Shown: positions 16,793 through 25,231 of the stretch, piece after piece
How positions within the stretch are numbered: the stretch's first letter is position 1
How the letters are laid out: each line of letters begins with the position of its first letter
DNA from: CAZPAH01 sp964584495
GTDB taxonomy: Bacteria; Krumholzibacteriota; Krumholzibacteriia; Krumholzibacteriales; Krumholzibacteriaceae
Reading direction: 5' to 3'
DNA length: 64,000 bases
NCBI GenBank assembly: GCA_964584495.1
Contig: CAZPAH010000002.1
Coordinates: forward strand, 1 to 64,000
Notes under the pieces: model-generated
Told to the model about the DNA's origin: nothing
Seen by the model: the letters and a program-made list of their open reading frames with translations, nothing else
Database searches by the model: none
Program-made: the position numbers and the translations under genes

Positions 16793-17761
16793 ATGATAAC
16801 GGAGGAGCGGGTATCGTTCACCACGTTGTTCAAAGCGGTCGTCGGGGGAAGGAGGATCGCCGCGGCGGTGATCATCGCCGGTTCGGCCCTCTCGCTGGCC
16901 GCCGCGCTGCTTATGCCGCCGGTATATACGGCCGAAGCCGTCATTCTCCCCTCGGGCCGGAATCTGTCGGCCCCGTCTCTCGGCGGCGCCCTCGGCCTGA
17001 TCAATATCGACTGGAAGCTGCAGGGATCGCCCAACAGCTCCTTCCTGTTTCCGGCGATACTGGAGAGCTCCGTTATCCTCGACCGCCTTCTCGACTCCCC
17101 CGCCGAGGTCGGCCACTCCACCGAGAAGATAGCGAAGATCATAGGCGCCGGGGACCGTGACGATTCCCGCAAGAAGCTGGCCGGGATGATCGATATCATC
17201 ACCGATGAAAGAACCGGCATAGTAAGAATCAGGGCCACCACCCGGATTCCGGACCTTTCGTCAACGCTGGCTAACAGGATGGTCTCACTTCTGGAGGAGT
17301 TCAACAGCGGCAGGCGCCGGCTGAAAGCCTCCCTCGATTACGATTTCCTTCGTGACGAGCTCGAGAAGACAAAGAAAGAGCTTCTGGAAGCGGAAAACGA
17401 TCTGGCCGCGTTCGAGAAGGACAACCGCGATTGCTTCAAATCCACAAGCCCCAGGGTCAGGACGGAACACGACCGGCTGACGAGAAATATGCAGCTGAGG
17501 CTGGAAATATACATAGGCCTGATAAAGCAGGCCGAATTGGCCGATATCGAGAGGCTCAAGGAAACACCGGTGGTGAGAGTCCTCGACGAAGCCTCCGTGC
17601 CATCGATTAAAAGCGGCCCGCCCCGGAAACTGATCACGCTTGCAGGGGCCGGAGGATCTCTCCTGGCGGGGATCCTCATCCCGCTCCTTATGCAGATCCG
17701 CCTCCGCTCCCTTATCGCCGGCATCCTCAGCGACCGGCGCCCCGAGGACGGTTCAATCTAA
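16793..17761 (+). CDS. Wzz-type polysaccharide chain-length/co-polymerase protein
   Basis: 322 residues. One membrane helix lies near the N-terminus (AAAVIIAGSALSLAAALLM) and a second near the C-terminus (LITLAGAGGSLLAGILIPLLM). Between them is a periplasmic domain that opens with VYTAEAVILPSG and has a coiled coil at about residues 185-225 (RDELEKTKKELLEAENDLAAFEKDNRD). This is the layout of Wzz/GNVR proteins, which set the length of O-antigen or exopolysaccharide chains. A proline-rich segment before the second helix is present (PSIKSGPPRKL). GGAGAAGGGG lies before the ATG. The gene converges on the O-antigen ligase gene. Confidence 0.85.
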   Translation: MITEERVSFTTLFKAVVGGRRIAAAVIIAGSALSLAAALLMPPVYTAEAVILPSGRNLSAPSLGGALGLINIDWKLQGSPNSSFLFPAILESSVILDRLLDSPAEVGHSTEKIAKIIGAGDRDDSRKKLAGMIDIITDERTGIVRIRATTRIPDLSSTLANRMVSLLEEFNSGRRRLKASLDYDFLRDELEKTKKELLEAENDLAAFEKDNRDCFKSTSPRVRTEHDRLTRNMQLRLEIYIGLIKQAELADIERLKETPVVRVLDEASVPSIKSGPPRKLITLAGAGGSLLAGILIPLLMQIRLRSLIAGILSDRRPEDGSI

Positions 17762-17785
17762 CGCCCTCCGGTTCAACCCGCCGGC

Positions 17786-19180
17786 TCATATCCGCCTCTC
17801 GGCAGTGTTCTCGACCGGCGGCAGGGCGAAAAGGGCGAGAAGAACCATCGAGTATCGCGACAGCAGCATCATATGGGAAAAGAAATGATGAATGATGAAG
17901 GCGGCGAAAAGCATCAGCAGACATTCCTTCATCGCCCGATCCTTCCCACCGCTCCCGCCGTCCCGGGCCGCGATATTTCGTAGAAGCGAGCCGAGGAAGG
18001 CGAGATAGACGAGAAGGGGGAAAATCCCCGTTTCCGATAGTATCATGACGAATGTGTTGTGGGGCCCGTTCTCCACCTCCGTTGTCGATATCCCCTGCTT
18101 CGGGATCGAGTACTCGAGGGCCGAATACAATCCATACCCGGTGAGGGGGCGGTCCAAAAACCTCGAGAAGTGGAACCGGAGAAGAGACAGCCTGCTGTTA
18201 TCGTCGATATCTCCGCTGACGAGCGATGTTATCTTCCTGAAAGAATGTCTCACGTCGACCGCGGCATCGGTCTTTATGAACCGGACCGTTCTCTCGGCTC
18301 CGATGACAAGAAGGGTGCCGGCTACGAAGATCACGAGCGCCCTGCGGGACCTACGCCGTATGACCAGCAGCTGGGAGGCGAAAATGAGGGCGAAGACGAG
18401 AAGCCCCTCTCGCGAGAAGGTGACGAATACGCCGCAGAAGAAAAGTACCTGCATCATAGCCAAAAGAAACGCCTTCCGGCGGCCGGCGGCGGTACGCATC
18501 AGGTAGATCGAGGCGATCATCGAAAGATTGACTATGAACGCCGAGGTGTTGGCGTTCTTGAGAAGCCCGGCGGCTCTCCCCTCAGAGTGTGAAAGGGACA
18601 ATCCGGCGGGATCGATCAGCTCGGCGATATTAAGCAGGGAAGTAAAGATGCCGAGAAGCACTATGAGATTAATCACGTTCTCGAGCCGTTCCCGCCTGTT
18701 CGTAAAGAGGAACAGCACGGTGAAGCAGGCGGAGGCATACACGATCTCCCTGAGCCAGAGCACCGTGCCTTCCCCGGTCCCCTCTATCATGCCCGCCGAG
18801 AGGCTCGTAACGATGAAGAGGATATAAAGGACCACGGGCAGGTTCGGCCGGTTGAGCCGCGTCCTCGTCAGCAGGAGGGCCGTGAGAAGCGAGAGAGCCA
18901 GCATAAGAAAAACTATCTTGCCGAAGGGGAACGAAAGGATGGAGGTGGCCCATGCGTCAAGCCGCAGAAAAGACAACGATACGAGCGGGTAGATAACTAG
19001 AACGGGCCGGCTCAGAAAAAGGATCGCGGCCAATCCCAGCGATGCCAGCGTGAAGAAACGGGGGTCCACGCCGAAACCGGCGCTTATCGCGAGAACCGCC
19101 GCGCAGGCGGCCGCAGGCGCCTTAATCGCCGACCAAGCACGGCCGGCCTCCACGGGAACGAAAGGTTTCGCGCCGGACAT
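17786..19180 (-). CDS. O-antigen ligase/polymerase family membrane protein
   Basis: 464 residues, almost entirely hydrophobic with about 11-12 membrane spans. The Wzy_C/WaaL signature region is visible near residues 335-385: RLSLLRFHFSRFLDRPLTGYGLYS, then PHNTFVMILSETGIFPLLVYL, which includes the conserved histidine of the large periplasmic loop. Such proteins either polymerise O-units or ligate polysaccharide to lipid A core. Its start lies five bases after the stop of the Wzz-like gene upstream (19186-20214), so the two form an operon. Ligase and polymerase cannot be told apart from sequence alone. Confidence 0.88.
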   Translation of the reverse strand: MSGAKPFVPVEAGRAWSAIKAPAAACAAVLAISAGFGVDPRFFTLASLGLAAILFLSRPVLVIYPLVSLSFLRLDAWATSILSFPFGKIVFLMLALSLLTALLLTRTRLNRPNLPVVLYILFIVTSLSAGMIEGTGEGTVLWLREIVYASACFTVLFLFTNRRERLENVINLIVLLGIFTSLLNIAELIDPAGLSLSHSEGRAAGLLKNANTSAFIVNLSMIASIYLMRTAAGRRKAFLLAMMQVLFFCGVFVTFSREGLLVFALIFASQLLVIRRRSRRALVIFVAGTLLVIGAERTVRFIKTDAAVDVRHSFRKITSLVSGDIDDNSRLSLLRFHFSRFLDRPLTGYGLYSALEYSIPKQGISTTEVENGPHNTFVMILSETGIFPLLVYLAFLGSLLRNIAARDGGSGGKDRAMKECLLMLFAAFIIHHFFSHMMLLSRYSMVLLALFALPPVENTAERRI

Positions 19181-19185
19181 ACAAG

Positions 19186-20214
19186 CTACTCCCCCGCGGT
19201 GGTCTTGATAAAGACGGCCGCCCTGAGATCGTTTTTCAGCTCTTCGAGAAGTGAATCGACCGTATCCCTATCCTCTCCCATCTTCCAGCTCACCACCCTG
19301 TCGCGGATAACGGCAAGAACGGCTCCCGTTATCAATCCGGCGAGCAGGAACGATATCAAGATACGAACGGGATCGGGGTAGAACGGCTTTTCGGGCACCT
19401 CGCCGTAATCGAGGACACTGAGGATGGGCGTATCCCTGCCGGAATCCAAGGCCGCCTTTTCGGCCTGCTTACCCAGCTCGAGGCATAACGCCTGCTTTAT
19501 CTCGACCTCGCGGCCGAGACGCCTCAGCTCCATCAGCAAACCGGGCTCGGTCGAATTGGCGTAATCCCTGTTCATCTTCCTGAAAGCCTCGAGATTGTCG
19601 TCGGCCTCGGCCAGTTCGATCCGGGACATATCCCTCTTTTTTCTTATGAAATCGTATACTTCCTCGGACGAGGCCCTGCGTTCGGTCCGGTTATATTGCT
19701 CGAGCCGCTCTATATAGGCGCGGGCCACAAGGGAGGATAGAACCGGGTTGCCGGTTGTAACCTGGATGACAAGCGTCCCCGAGTCGCCGTCTATCCAGAA
19801 CCTGGCCACCCTGCTTCTGAGCTTGAACAGGGCCGCATCGTCGTTTGGGGCGCAGAGATATTCCTGGAGGGTTTTCTCGGCGGTTTTTCCATGATCCTCG
19901 AAAACGAAGGTTCTCCTGAGAATATCGATCGATATCCTCCTGCTCCTGAGGATATCGGGATACAGCATCATGGAGCTTTCGCCGCTTCCCCTTCCCATCA
20001 GAACCGAGAGATCGGGCAGCCCGCCCTCTGTCATATCGAAGCCGGGTCGGTCGGAGGAGCCGGGAAGAACCGTAGCTGTGGAACGGTACCTCCTGCCCGC
20101 CAGCGCGAATTTCAAAACTCCCGCGATAAGGGAAATAAATACCATCCATAAAAGAAAATATTTTCCCCTAGCAAGCGATCTGTATATCGATCCGATCACG
20201 CCGAATTCGTCCAT
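19186..20214 (-). CDS. Wzz/GNVR-type chain-length determinant
   Basis: About 342 residues from the ATG at 20214 (MDEFGVIGSIYRSLARGKYF); a GTG four codons upstream is the alternative. The first membrane helix (FLLWMVFISLIAGVLKFAL) is followed by the typical RRYRSTATVLPGS strand, and a long coiled coil covers about residues 200-270 (KKRDMSRIELAEADDNLEAFRKMNRDY). The second helix lies at about 295-318 after a proline-rich PEKPFYPDP. It resembles the protein at 16793 and shares the NRD motif in its coiled coil, so the two may be distant paralogues. It probably works with the ligase/polymerase encoded immediately downstream. Confidence 0.87.
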   Translation of the reverse strand: MDEFGVIGSIYRSLARGKYFLLWMVFISLIAGVLKFALAGRRYRSTATVLPGSSDRPGFDMTEGGLPDLSVLMGRGSGESSMMLYPDILRSRRISIDILRRTFVFEDHGKTAEKTLQEYLCAPNDDAALFKLRSRVARFWIDGDSGTLVIQVTTGNPVLSSLVARAYIERLEQYNRTERRASSEEVYDFIRKKRDMSRIELAEADDNLEAFRKMNRDYANSTEPGLLMELRRLGREVEIKQALCLELGKQAEKAALDSGRDTPILSVLDYGEVPEKPFYPDPVRILISFLLAGLITGAVLAVIRDRVVSWKMGEDRDTVDSLLEELKNDLRAAVFIKTTAGE

Positions 20215-20378
20215 GTAACGGCCCACCCGCCGGTTCCGGTTATAACCCGTTGATTTAATGAATGTTGCCTTAGCACCCCGCCGCCGTATACGTTCGATCC
20301 GGAATGCCGGGAAAAAGCTCCGGCCGTAACGGGGTTTTCATGGGGAAAATTGCAAGAAGAACGCCACCGGGCCGTCTC

Positions 20379-21824
20379 TCAACGTCCCATCGGCAGCCAT
20401 AGGGAGAAGCCGTTCTTACCGTCCTTGCCATCGAGGCGCTGGAGAAGGCCGCGGTGTCCGGCTACGATAGTGCGCGCAAGCGACAGGCGGATTTCGCCGC
20501 CCTCCCTATTCCCGGCGGTTTCGTCCGCCCCGTCCGGCGACGGCCCGCTCGATTTTACGCCGTCGGCAACCGGCGCATCCCCCACGGAAGAGCCGATATC
20601 GACCCTGTAATAACGGTCCGCCCTTGCGGCGGCGAAACCGATCTCATTGCTGACCCGGGCGAGCTCCGGGAAATCCGCGGCGGCGGCGGCGGAGATCCTT
20701 CCGGTTATGCAATCGTCCATACCGGAGCGGCCGCCCCCGGCAAAACCGGTATCGATACCGGCGGGAGGCCGATCCTCTACCGCCGTTACGATCTCCATGA
20801 CCCCTCCGCTTCCAAAAGAAGCGAGAGCGCCGTCGATGATCGATCTTATGACTATCTTCATCTTCGACGGGTCGGCCGGAATATCAACGGGCCCTGCGGC
20901 GTCATCGAACCTTACGGTGATCCGTTTCTCCTCCAGCTCCGCTATGTATTCACGGAGGCAATCCTCGATCAGCGATGAGATGTCGGTATCCTCCGGGGCG
21001 ATCCCGACATCGTCGAAATTCATTTCCGCGACCGAAATCAGCTGGTCGACGGTCTTCTCTAGATTGACAAGAGCGTCTTTCGCCATATCGACGAGGATTT
21101 CCCCGCCGACCTCTCCCGGTTCAAGTGAATATAGCGCGCTTTTCAGGACACCGACCGGTGGAGCCAGTTCTATCGAGCTGCTCCTTATGAACTCTCCCTT
21201 GATACGCGAGAAATCGCCGGCCTTCTCCCCGCCTGCGGCGGTCCGGGTCAACGCGGCCGCATTCCCAAGGGCCGCTCCGGCGACCATGACGATCATCCCG
21301 AGAAACTCGGCGTCCGCATCGCTGAATATCTTGTTGCCTTCCATTCTGCCCACAAGAAGGATCCCCAGCAGCTCCCTCTTCGCGTAAACTGGCGAACAGT
21401 AAGGGAATCCGGCTTCGAGCAGCGACCTCACCGGATCGCTTTCAGCGTCGCCCCGGAGCTCTCCCGCATGATATCGTTTAATATCGACCGGCCGTTTCTC
21501 CTGCTCAATCCAGGCTATGAAGTGGGAAGCATCTTGGATGCGCCGGGGTAATTCCGTTCGCCCCTTTCCCACAACATGGCCGAGCTCTATCGTCATGCCC
21601 CCGGGGAGGACCCGGTAGAAGGCGACCCTGCCGATTCCCAGCTGCTCGACAATCGTCATGAGGAAAAGTCTGATTATCCCTTCAGCGTCAAGCCTGCCCG
21701 CCAGTTTCTCGAACAGCCTGAAAAGGGTATCGAAGGCGAATATCTTCCTTTCCAGCTTTTTTTCGAGCATCCCGACACTCGACCTGCCGGCAGCCTTCCT
21801 TCTTTTAGAAGTGGTTTCATCCAT
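20379..21824 (-). CDS. GAF-domain protein with degenerate histidine-kinase region
   Basis: About 481 residues from the ATG at 21824. Residues about 30-190 form a GAF domain (FDTLFRLFEKLAGRLDAEGI to FLGMIVMVAGAALGNAAAL). After it comes a region laid out like a histidine kinase, but key residues are missing. The H-box reads SSSIELAPPVGVL, with Ile at about 218 where the phosphorylated His should be. The N-box reads IIRSIIDGALASF, with Gly where Asn is expected. The catalytic-domain end (FSLWLPMGR) remains recognisable. It is therefore likely a sensor that binds a ligand or partner without autophosphorylation. No good ribosome site is visible, so the start is uncertain (GTG at 21860 is possible). 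Confidence 0.72.
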   Translation of the reverse strand: MDETTSKRRKAAGRSSVGMLEKKLERKIFAFDTLFRLFEKLAGRLDAEGIIRLFLMTIVEQLGIGRVAFYRVLPGGMTIELGHVVGKGRTELPRRIQDASHFIAWIEQEKRPVDIKRYHAGELRGDAESDPVRSLLEAGFPYCSPVYAKRELLGILLVGRMEGNKIFSDADAEFLGMIVMVAGAALGNAAALTRTAAGGEKAGDFSRIKGEFIRSSSIELAPPVGVLKSALYSLEPGEVGGEILVDMAKDALVNLEKTVDQLISVAEMNFDDVGIAPEDTDISSLIEDCLREYIAELEEKRITVRFDDAAGPVDIPADPSKMKIVIRSIIDGALASFGSGGVMEIVTAVEDRPPAGIDTGFAGGGRSGMDDCITGRISAAAAADFPELARVSNEIGFAAARADRYYRVDIGSSVGDAPVADGVKSSGPSPDGADETAGNREGGEIRLSLARTIVAGHRGLLQRLDGKDGKNGFSLWLPMGR

Positions 21825-22249
21825 TTTAAGTACCGGTTCCAGAGGCTGAAAACCGGCCACACCCGCATGGAAATCTTACTCGATATCGGTCGTGGCGCTC
21901 GTTTTCGTCGCCCGAGAGCAAAACCCTGTGAATCATAAGGTTACGGCGATTCCCAGCCGGACGGCCCGCTGGCTGTTTTCGTCTAACCGCTTGTCGGACG
22001 GCATCTTGCCTTACCGAACTCTTCAAAGCCGCCGGCCTTTATAGTTCCGGGCTGCAAGAACCATTCACATTGGGGGGTAGATTAGGGGAGTCGGTAAAAA
22101 AAGCTGGGCTGGAAAAAGGGCACCACGATACGCGATGCCCCACACTCTGCTTCATTCTGTAATGCCGTCCCGGGGTTATAAGGAGCGGACCGGCCCATAC
22201 CGGCCGGCCGCTGACCCATAAAAACTGAATCCCTCCCTGCCCCAGCCTA
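21825..22249. other. Intergenic stretch without a gene
   Basis: No convincing reading frame or RNA is seen in these 425 bases between two minus-strand genes. It should hold the promoter of the GAF gene and the end of the rubrerythrin operon. A GTCTAAC heptamer at 21981 lacks the GGAAAA partner. A GC-rich imperfect inverted repeat at about 22190-22211 has no T-run. Confidence 0.5.
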
Positions 22250-22744
22250 TCAACCTTGAATCTTCTTGATCTCCTTGGAGATCAGCTGGACGTGTCTTTT
22301 CTCTTCGCCGATCAGCTTGTCTATCTCCTTCTTTCCCAAATCTTCGCGTGTCCGCGATTTCATCTCGTCGAAAAAGAGGATCGTATCCTTTTCGAATCTC
22401 AGGGCCTCTTCCAGAATTTGTACCGGTCCGCCAGCCTTGGCGGCGACCGCCTCGGCTTCCTTGGCCGTACCGAACAATCTCGACTTTACCAGGGCGTCTA
22501 GATATAGATACTCCTGGTCATCGGGATCGGAAGCCGTCGGAGATGTCACCGCCGGGGGAAGGGAATCGCGAAGGCCCTTGAAAACTTCGAGATGCTTCTG
22601 CTCTTCCGAGAAGAGCATGTCGAAAATCTTCTTCAGAGCAGGGTCTTTCGTAATCTCAGAAGCCTTCCTGTAGTAGGCCATGCCGTTAGTCTCTATGTTC
22701 ATTCCCATTTCGAATACTTCATCGGCATTGAAAGAAATACCCAT
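22250..22744 (-). CDS. Rubrerythrin-like ferritin-family protein
   Basis: 164 residues with two ferritin-like helical pairs that supply diiron ligands: ADEVFEMGMNIETNGMAYY and SEEQKHLEVF in the first half, EEALRFEKDTILFF and GEEKRHVQLI in the second. This is the rubrerythrin diiron domain without its C-terminal rubredoxin domain; a separate rubredoxin gene lies just upstream in the operon. Rubrerythrins reduce hydrogen peroxide in anaerobes using electrons from rubredoxin. It is the last gene of the Fur-led operon, 104 bases after the rubredoxin gene. A clear AGGAGG-like site (TAGGAGGAT) precedes the ATG. Confidence 0.9.
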   Translation of the reverse strand: MGISFNADEVFEMGMNIETNGMAYYRKASEITKDPALKKIFDMLFSEEQKHLEVFKGLRDSLPPAVTSPTASDPDDQEYLYLDALVKSRLFGTAKEAEAVAAKAGGPVQILEEALRFEKDTILFFDEMKSRTREDLGKKEIDKLIGEEKRHVQLISKEIKKIQG

Positions 22745-22848
22745 TTTTATCCTCCTAAGCTAAAAACACCGGCCTCCCTGACGAGCCGCGGCGGATGCTG
22801 GGATCATGGCCGATCATTCTTCCCGGCGCCCCGACCGGGTGAGATCAC

Positions 22849-23010
22849 TTAATCGAGAGGCTCGAACTCATCCTTACCGACCCCACAGTCGGGACAAACC
22901 CAGTCACCCGGGAGATCCTCGAAAGAGGTGCCGGCCGGCACTCCGTTATCCGGATCCCCGATTGCGGGATCATACACGTACCCGCACACGGTGCACTTCC
23001 ACTTTTTCAT
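22849..23010 (-). CDS. Rubredoxin
   Basis: 53 residues from the ATG at 23010, which has AAAGGAGAA upstream; the frame extends upstream but an earlier start would add an unrelated tail. The sequence begins [19 protein letters not shown] and ends [15 protein letters not shown]. The two CxxC pairs that hold the single iron atom are intact, as is the usual [11 protein letters not shown] loop. It carries electrons, here most likely from the flavin reductase-like protein at 24604 to the rubrerythrin-type proteins of the same operon. Length and motifs are fully typical. Confidence 0.97.
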   Translation of the reverse strand: MKKWKCTVCGYVYDPAIGDPDNGVPAGTSFEDLPGDWVCPDCGVGKDEFEPLD

Positions 23011-23046
23011 CGTATTCTCCTTTCCAGGCCCCATTCTTTCGATCGA

Positions 23047-23538
23047 TCAATCCTCTAGAAAAGAGGTCGAATCGAAATCGAACCAGTACAACCCTCCCGC
23101 CAGAGAATTCTTCTCGGCAGTTAAAAGGTTATAATGCCCCATTTCTATCTGTGCAAGCTCCAAAAAGAATTTTTTCAGCTCGGCGGACACGGTCGCTCCC
23201 GCCTGCTTCTTGTAGAATTCATGCGCTTTCAGCTCGGCCTCAATCGCGATATCGAGTGCCTGCATCGCACCGGTCTCTTCCCGTATCGAGAGGCCCTGAA
23301 TCTCGGCGAACGATTCGTTCTCGACGCCGGGCGCCGGGACCGTGCCGAACAGCTTCTCGTACCATCTGCCGAGACTGTCCCTGTGCCCCTTCTCATCGAG
23401 CGAGAGCTGCAGAAACCTTTTTTTCCCTTCCGGATTCTCAATCCTGCCGGCAATTTCCGAATAAAAATTCATCGCCTTTATTTCGGCGATAATGGCCGTT
23501 TCCATAGCTTCCCTGAGATCTTCGGAGGTACCACTCAA
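23047..23538 (-). CDS. Ferritin-like diiron protein
   Basis: 163 residues. Two ferritin-like halves are visible: AMETAIIAEIKAMNFYSEIA with LSLDEKGHRDSL, and ALDIAIEAELKAHEFYKKQA with LAQIEMGHYNLL. The glutamates and ExxH motifs for a diiron site are all present, so this is a second rubrerythrin/YciE-like protein. The start is TTG at 23538, chosen because AAAGGAG sits eight bases before it; the nearby ATG at 23545 is in the wrong frame. The gene begins four bases after the stop of the ferritin-phosphatase fusion gene, so they are tightly coupled. Confidence 0.85.
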   Translation of the reverse strand: MSGTSEDLREAMETAIIAEIKAMNFYSEIAGRIENPEGKKRFLQLSLDEKGHRDSLGRWYEKLFGTVPAPGVENESFAEIQGLSIREETGAMQALDIAIEAELKAHEFYKKQAGATVSAELKKFFLELAQIEMGHYNLLTAEKNSLAGGLYWFDFDSTSFLED

Positions 23539-23541
23539 AGC

Positions 23542-24540
23542 TCATGCTCCTTTCGATTTCATTATGACAACGGAGATGTCGTCCTCAAGCGGCCTCTCCT
23601 TGACATGATCCTTTACACCGTCGATTATCGCCTCGATTATATCGGCGGGAGAACCGCCGCGGTTCCTTTCCAGAAGGCTCGCCACCCTCTTCCTCCCAAA
23701 GATCTCCCCCGCCTCGTTGCGCGCCTCGATGATCCCATCCGAGAACGAGCACAGGATATCGCCGCCGCCGAACGGGATCGAATGCTCCCTGTAGCGGAAG
23801 TCCGCGTCGATGCCCACGATCAGCTGCGTCTGGAGAAGGGAGCTCACCTGCCCTTTCTTATCGACCAGGAAAGGAGGCTCGTGTCCTGCGCAGGTAAAGG
23901 ACAGCATCCCTTCTCTTGAATCGAAGAAAACGCAGAGCATCGTCAGGAAGATACCGCTTCCTTCATATTTTTTGTTCATTCTGGAGTTGATAAGCCCCAC
24001 AATCCTGCCGGGACTTATCAGCCCGCTGTCCGCCCCCGCGGGCCCGGACCCTTCGAGATACTCCCCCACTATCCTCGCGGCGAAGGCATTCAGCCCCGCA
24101 GCGGCCGGACCGTGTCCCATCACGTCATAGATATAAAGCAGGGTCCCTCTCGTTCCGCTCCCGCGATCGCCTATGGTCTCGGTATGGATATTATCCCCAC
24201 CCACGAACCGGGACGGGATGCAGAGATATGCCCCTTCGATCGTGTCGTCGGTTCCGAGATCGTTTATCGAAAGCTCGCCGGAGATCGAATAGGCCATAGC
24301 CTCCTCTTCGCCGTTCTCCTCGGGAGCCTCCTTGCTCTTCTCGATCGCCCTGTACTCGTTAAGGAGGAGCCTCCTGTGCACCCTCTCCTCTTCCGCCAGT
24401 CTCGATAGAAGAGCTTTTATCGTAGGCGGCGTTATGGGGTTCTCGCTGCCCTTGTAATAGTAATTGAAGGAACTGGTCTCCCGTATCATCGCCTTCGACA
24501 GTATCTCCAGTATCTCTTTTTTAATCTCCGCCTGCATCAT
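23542..24540 (-). CDS. Ferritin-like half-domain fused to a SpoIIE/PP2C phosphatase
   Basis: 332 residues with two parts. Residues about 1-70 form two helices with ferritin-type ligands: RETSSFNYYY (E21), then LAEEERVHRRLL (E50-E52, H55). That is half of a diiron four-helix bundle, so a dimer could complete it. From about residue 95 the protein is a SpoIIE-type serine phosphatase: VGGDNIH, YDVMGHGPAAAG, FTCAGHEPPFL, FSDGIIEA and PLEDDISVVIM, with all metal-binding aspartates present. Such phosphatases act on anti-sigma-factor antagonists. The location in a peroxide-defence operon suggests that oxidation or iron status controls the phosphatase; this is inference. No partner STAS or kinase gene is in view. 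Confidence 0.85.
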   Translation of the reverse strand: MMQAEIKKEILEILSKAMIRETSSFNYYYKGSENPITPPTIKALLSRLAEEERVHRRLLLNEYRAIEKSKEAPEENGEEEAMAYSISGELSINDLGTDDTIEGAYLCIPSRFVGGDNIHTETIGDRGSGTRGTLLYIYDVMGHGPAAAGLNAFAARIVGEYLEGSGPAGADSGLISPGRIVGLINSRMNKKYEGSGIFLTMLCVFFDSREGMLSFTCAGHEPPFLVDKKGQVSSLLQTQLIVGIDADFRYREHSIPFGGGDILCSFSDGIIEARNEAGEIFGRKRVASLLERNRGGSPADIIEAIIDGVKDHVKERPLEDDISVVIMKSKGA

Positions 24541-24603
24541 GACCTGTCTTTAAAGGCTTCCCCGGCACCGCGCCGGGCGTCACGGAAATCTGCGCGGGTC
24601 GAT

Positions 24604-25221
24604 TTATGGCCTGCTCTTGTTCTCCCGGAACTGGGCATAGGTGATCGGCTCGCCCCCGCTAAGCAATCCGCCGCAAAGTATATCGCCGATGAAGATACTG
24701 TGCGTTCCCACGTCCGCCGTCAGGCTTGGAACTATTGAAGCTTCTAGGTAACCCACCGAATCCTCCAGCAGGGGACACCCGTTCTCGCCCTTCTTGACCC
24801 GAACTCCCTTCAGCTTATCGAATTCCCTTCCCGACCTGTATCCGAAGCGCCTTACCATCTTATGGTCGTTTACGCCCAGGATGGAGGCGGCGAACAGACC
24901 GCTCTTCTCGATATACTCGTGGGTAAGATTCTTCTTGTTGATGGCGATCGCAATGCGGGGAGGCTCGCTGGTTACCTGGAAGAGGGTATTGCATATCTGC
25001 CCGTTCGATTTCTCCCCGTCGATCGACGTGACGACATAGAGACCGTAAACGATCTTGAGGCACACGTCGATTATCGCCCGTATCTTGTCCGTAGGTATCG
25101 CGGCTTCGATCGACTGGGAGGAAAACGATCCCATCTTGCCGCAGGCGGGACACTTATCGGGCGGGAAAGAATCGACTACCACATGACCACAGGAAGAGCA
25201 CACCCAGTTTTGTGCAACCAT
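24604..25221 (-). CDS. Flavin reductase-like protein with N-terminal rubredoxin-like ribbon
   Basis: 205 residues. The N-terminus has CSSCG and CPACG pairs (about residues 8-28), a rubredoxin-like iron or zinc ribbon of the rubrerythrin type. Residues about 45-195 match the FMN-binding split-barrel flavin reductase family (GLYVVTSIDGEKSNGQICNTLFQVTSEPPRIAIAI in outline). In clostridia, flavin reductase-rubredoxin fusions (high-molecular-weight rubredoxin) pass electrons from NAD(P)H to diiron enzymes, but there the rubredoxin part is usually C-terminal. Here it should feed the rubredoxin and rubrerythrins of this operon. The ribosome site overlaps the stop of the Fur gene, ten bases upstream. 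Confidence 0.88.
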   Translation of the reverse strand: MVAQNWVCSSCGHVVVDSFPPDKCPACGKMGSFSSQSIEAAIPTDKIRAIIDVCLKIVYGLYVVTSIDGEKSNGQICNTLFQVTSEPPRIAIAINKKNLTHEYIEKSGLFAASILGVNDHKMVRRFGYRSGREFDKLKGVRVKKGENGCPLLEDSVGYLEASIVPSLTADVGTHSIFIGDILCGGLLSGGEPITYAQFRENKSRP

Positions 25222-25231
25222 ACGATTCTCC

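Noticed and set aside
16675..20265. TTGATTTAATG occurs at about 16676 and again at about 20254, near both wzz-like genes
   Set aside because: The two copies have opposite orientation relative to their genes and the motif is short; it may be chance.
21975..21990. A third GTCTAAC heptamer on the plus strand
   Set aside because: No GGAAAA lies 20 bases upstream (ACGGCC is there), and no plus-strand gene follows.
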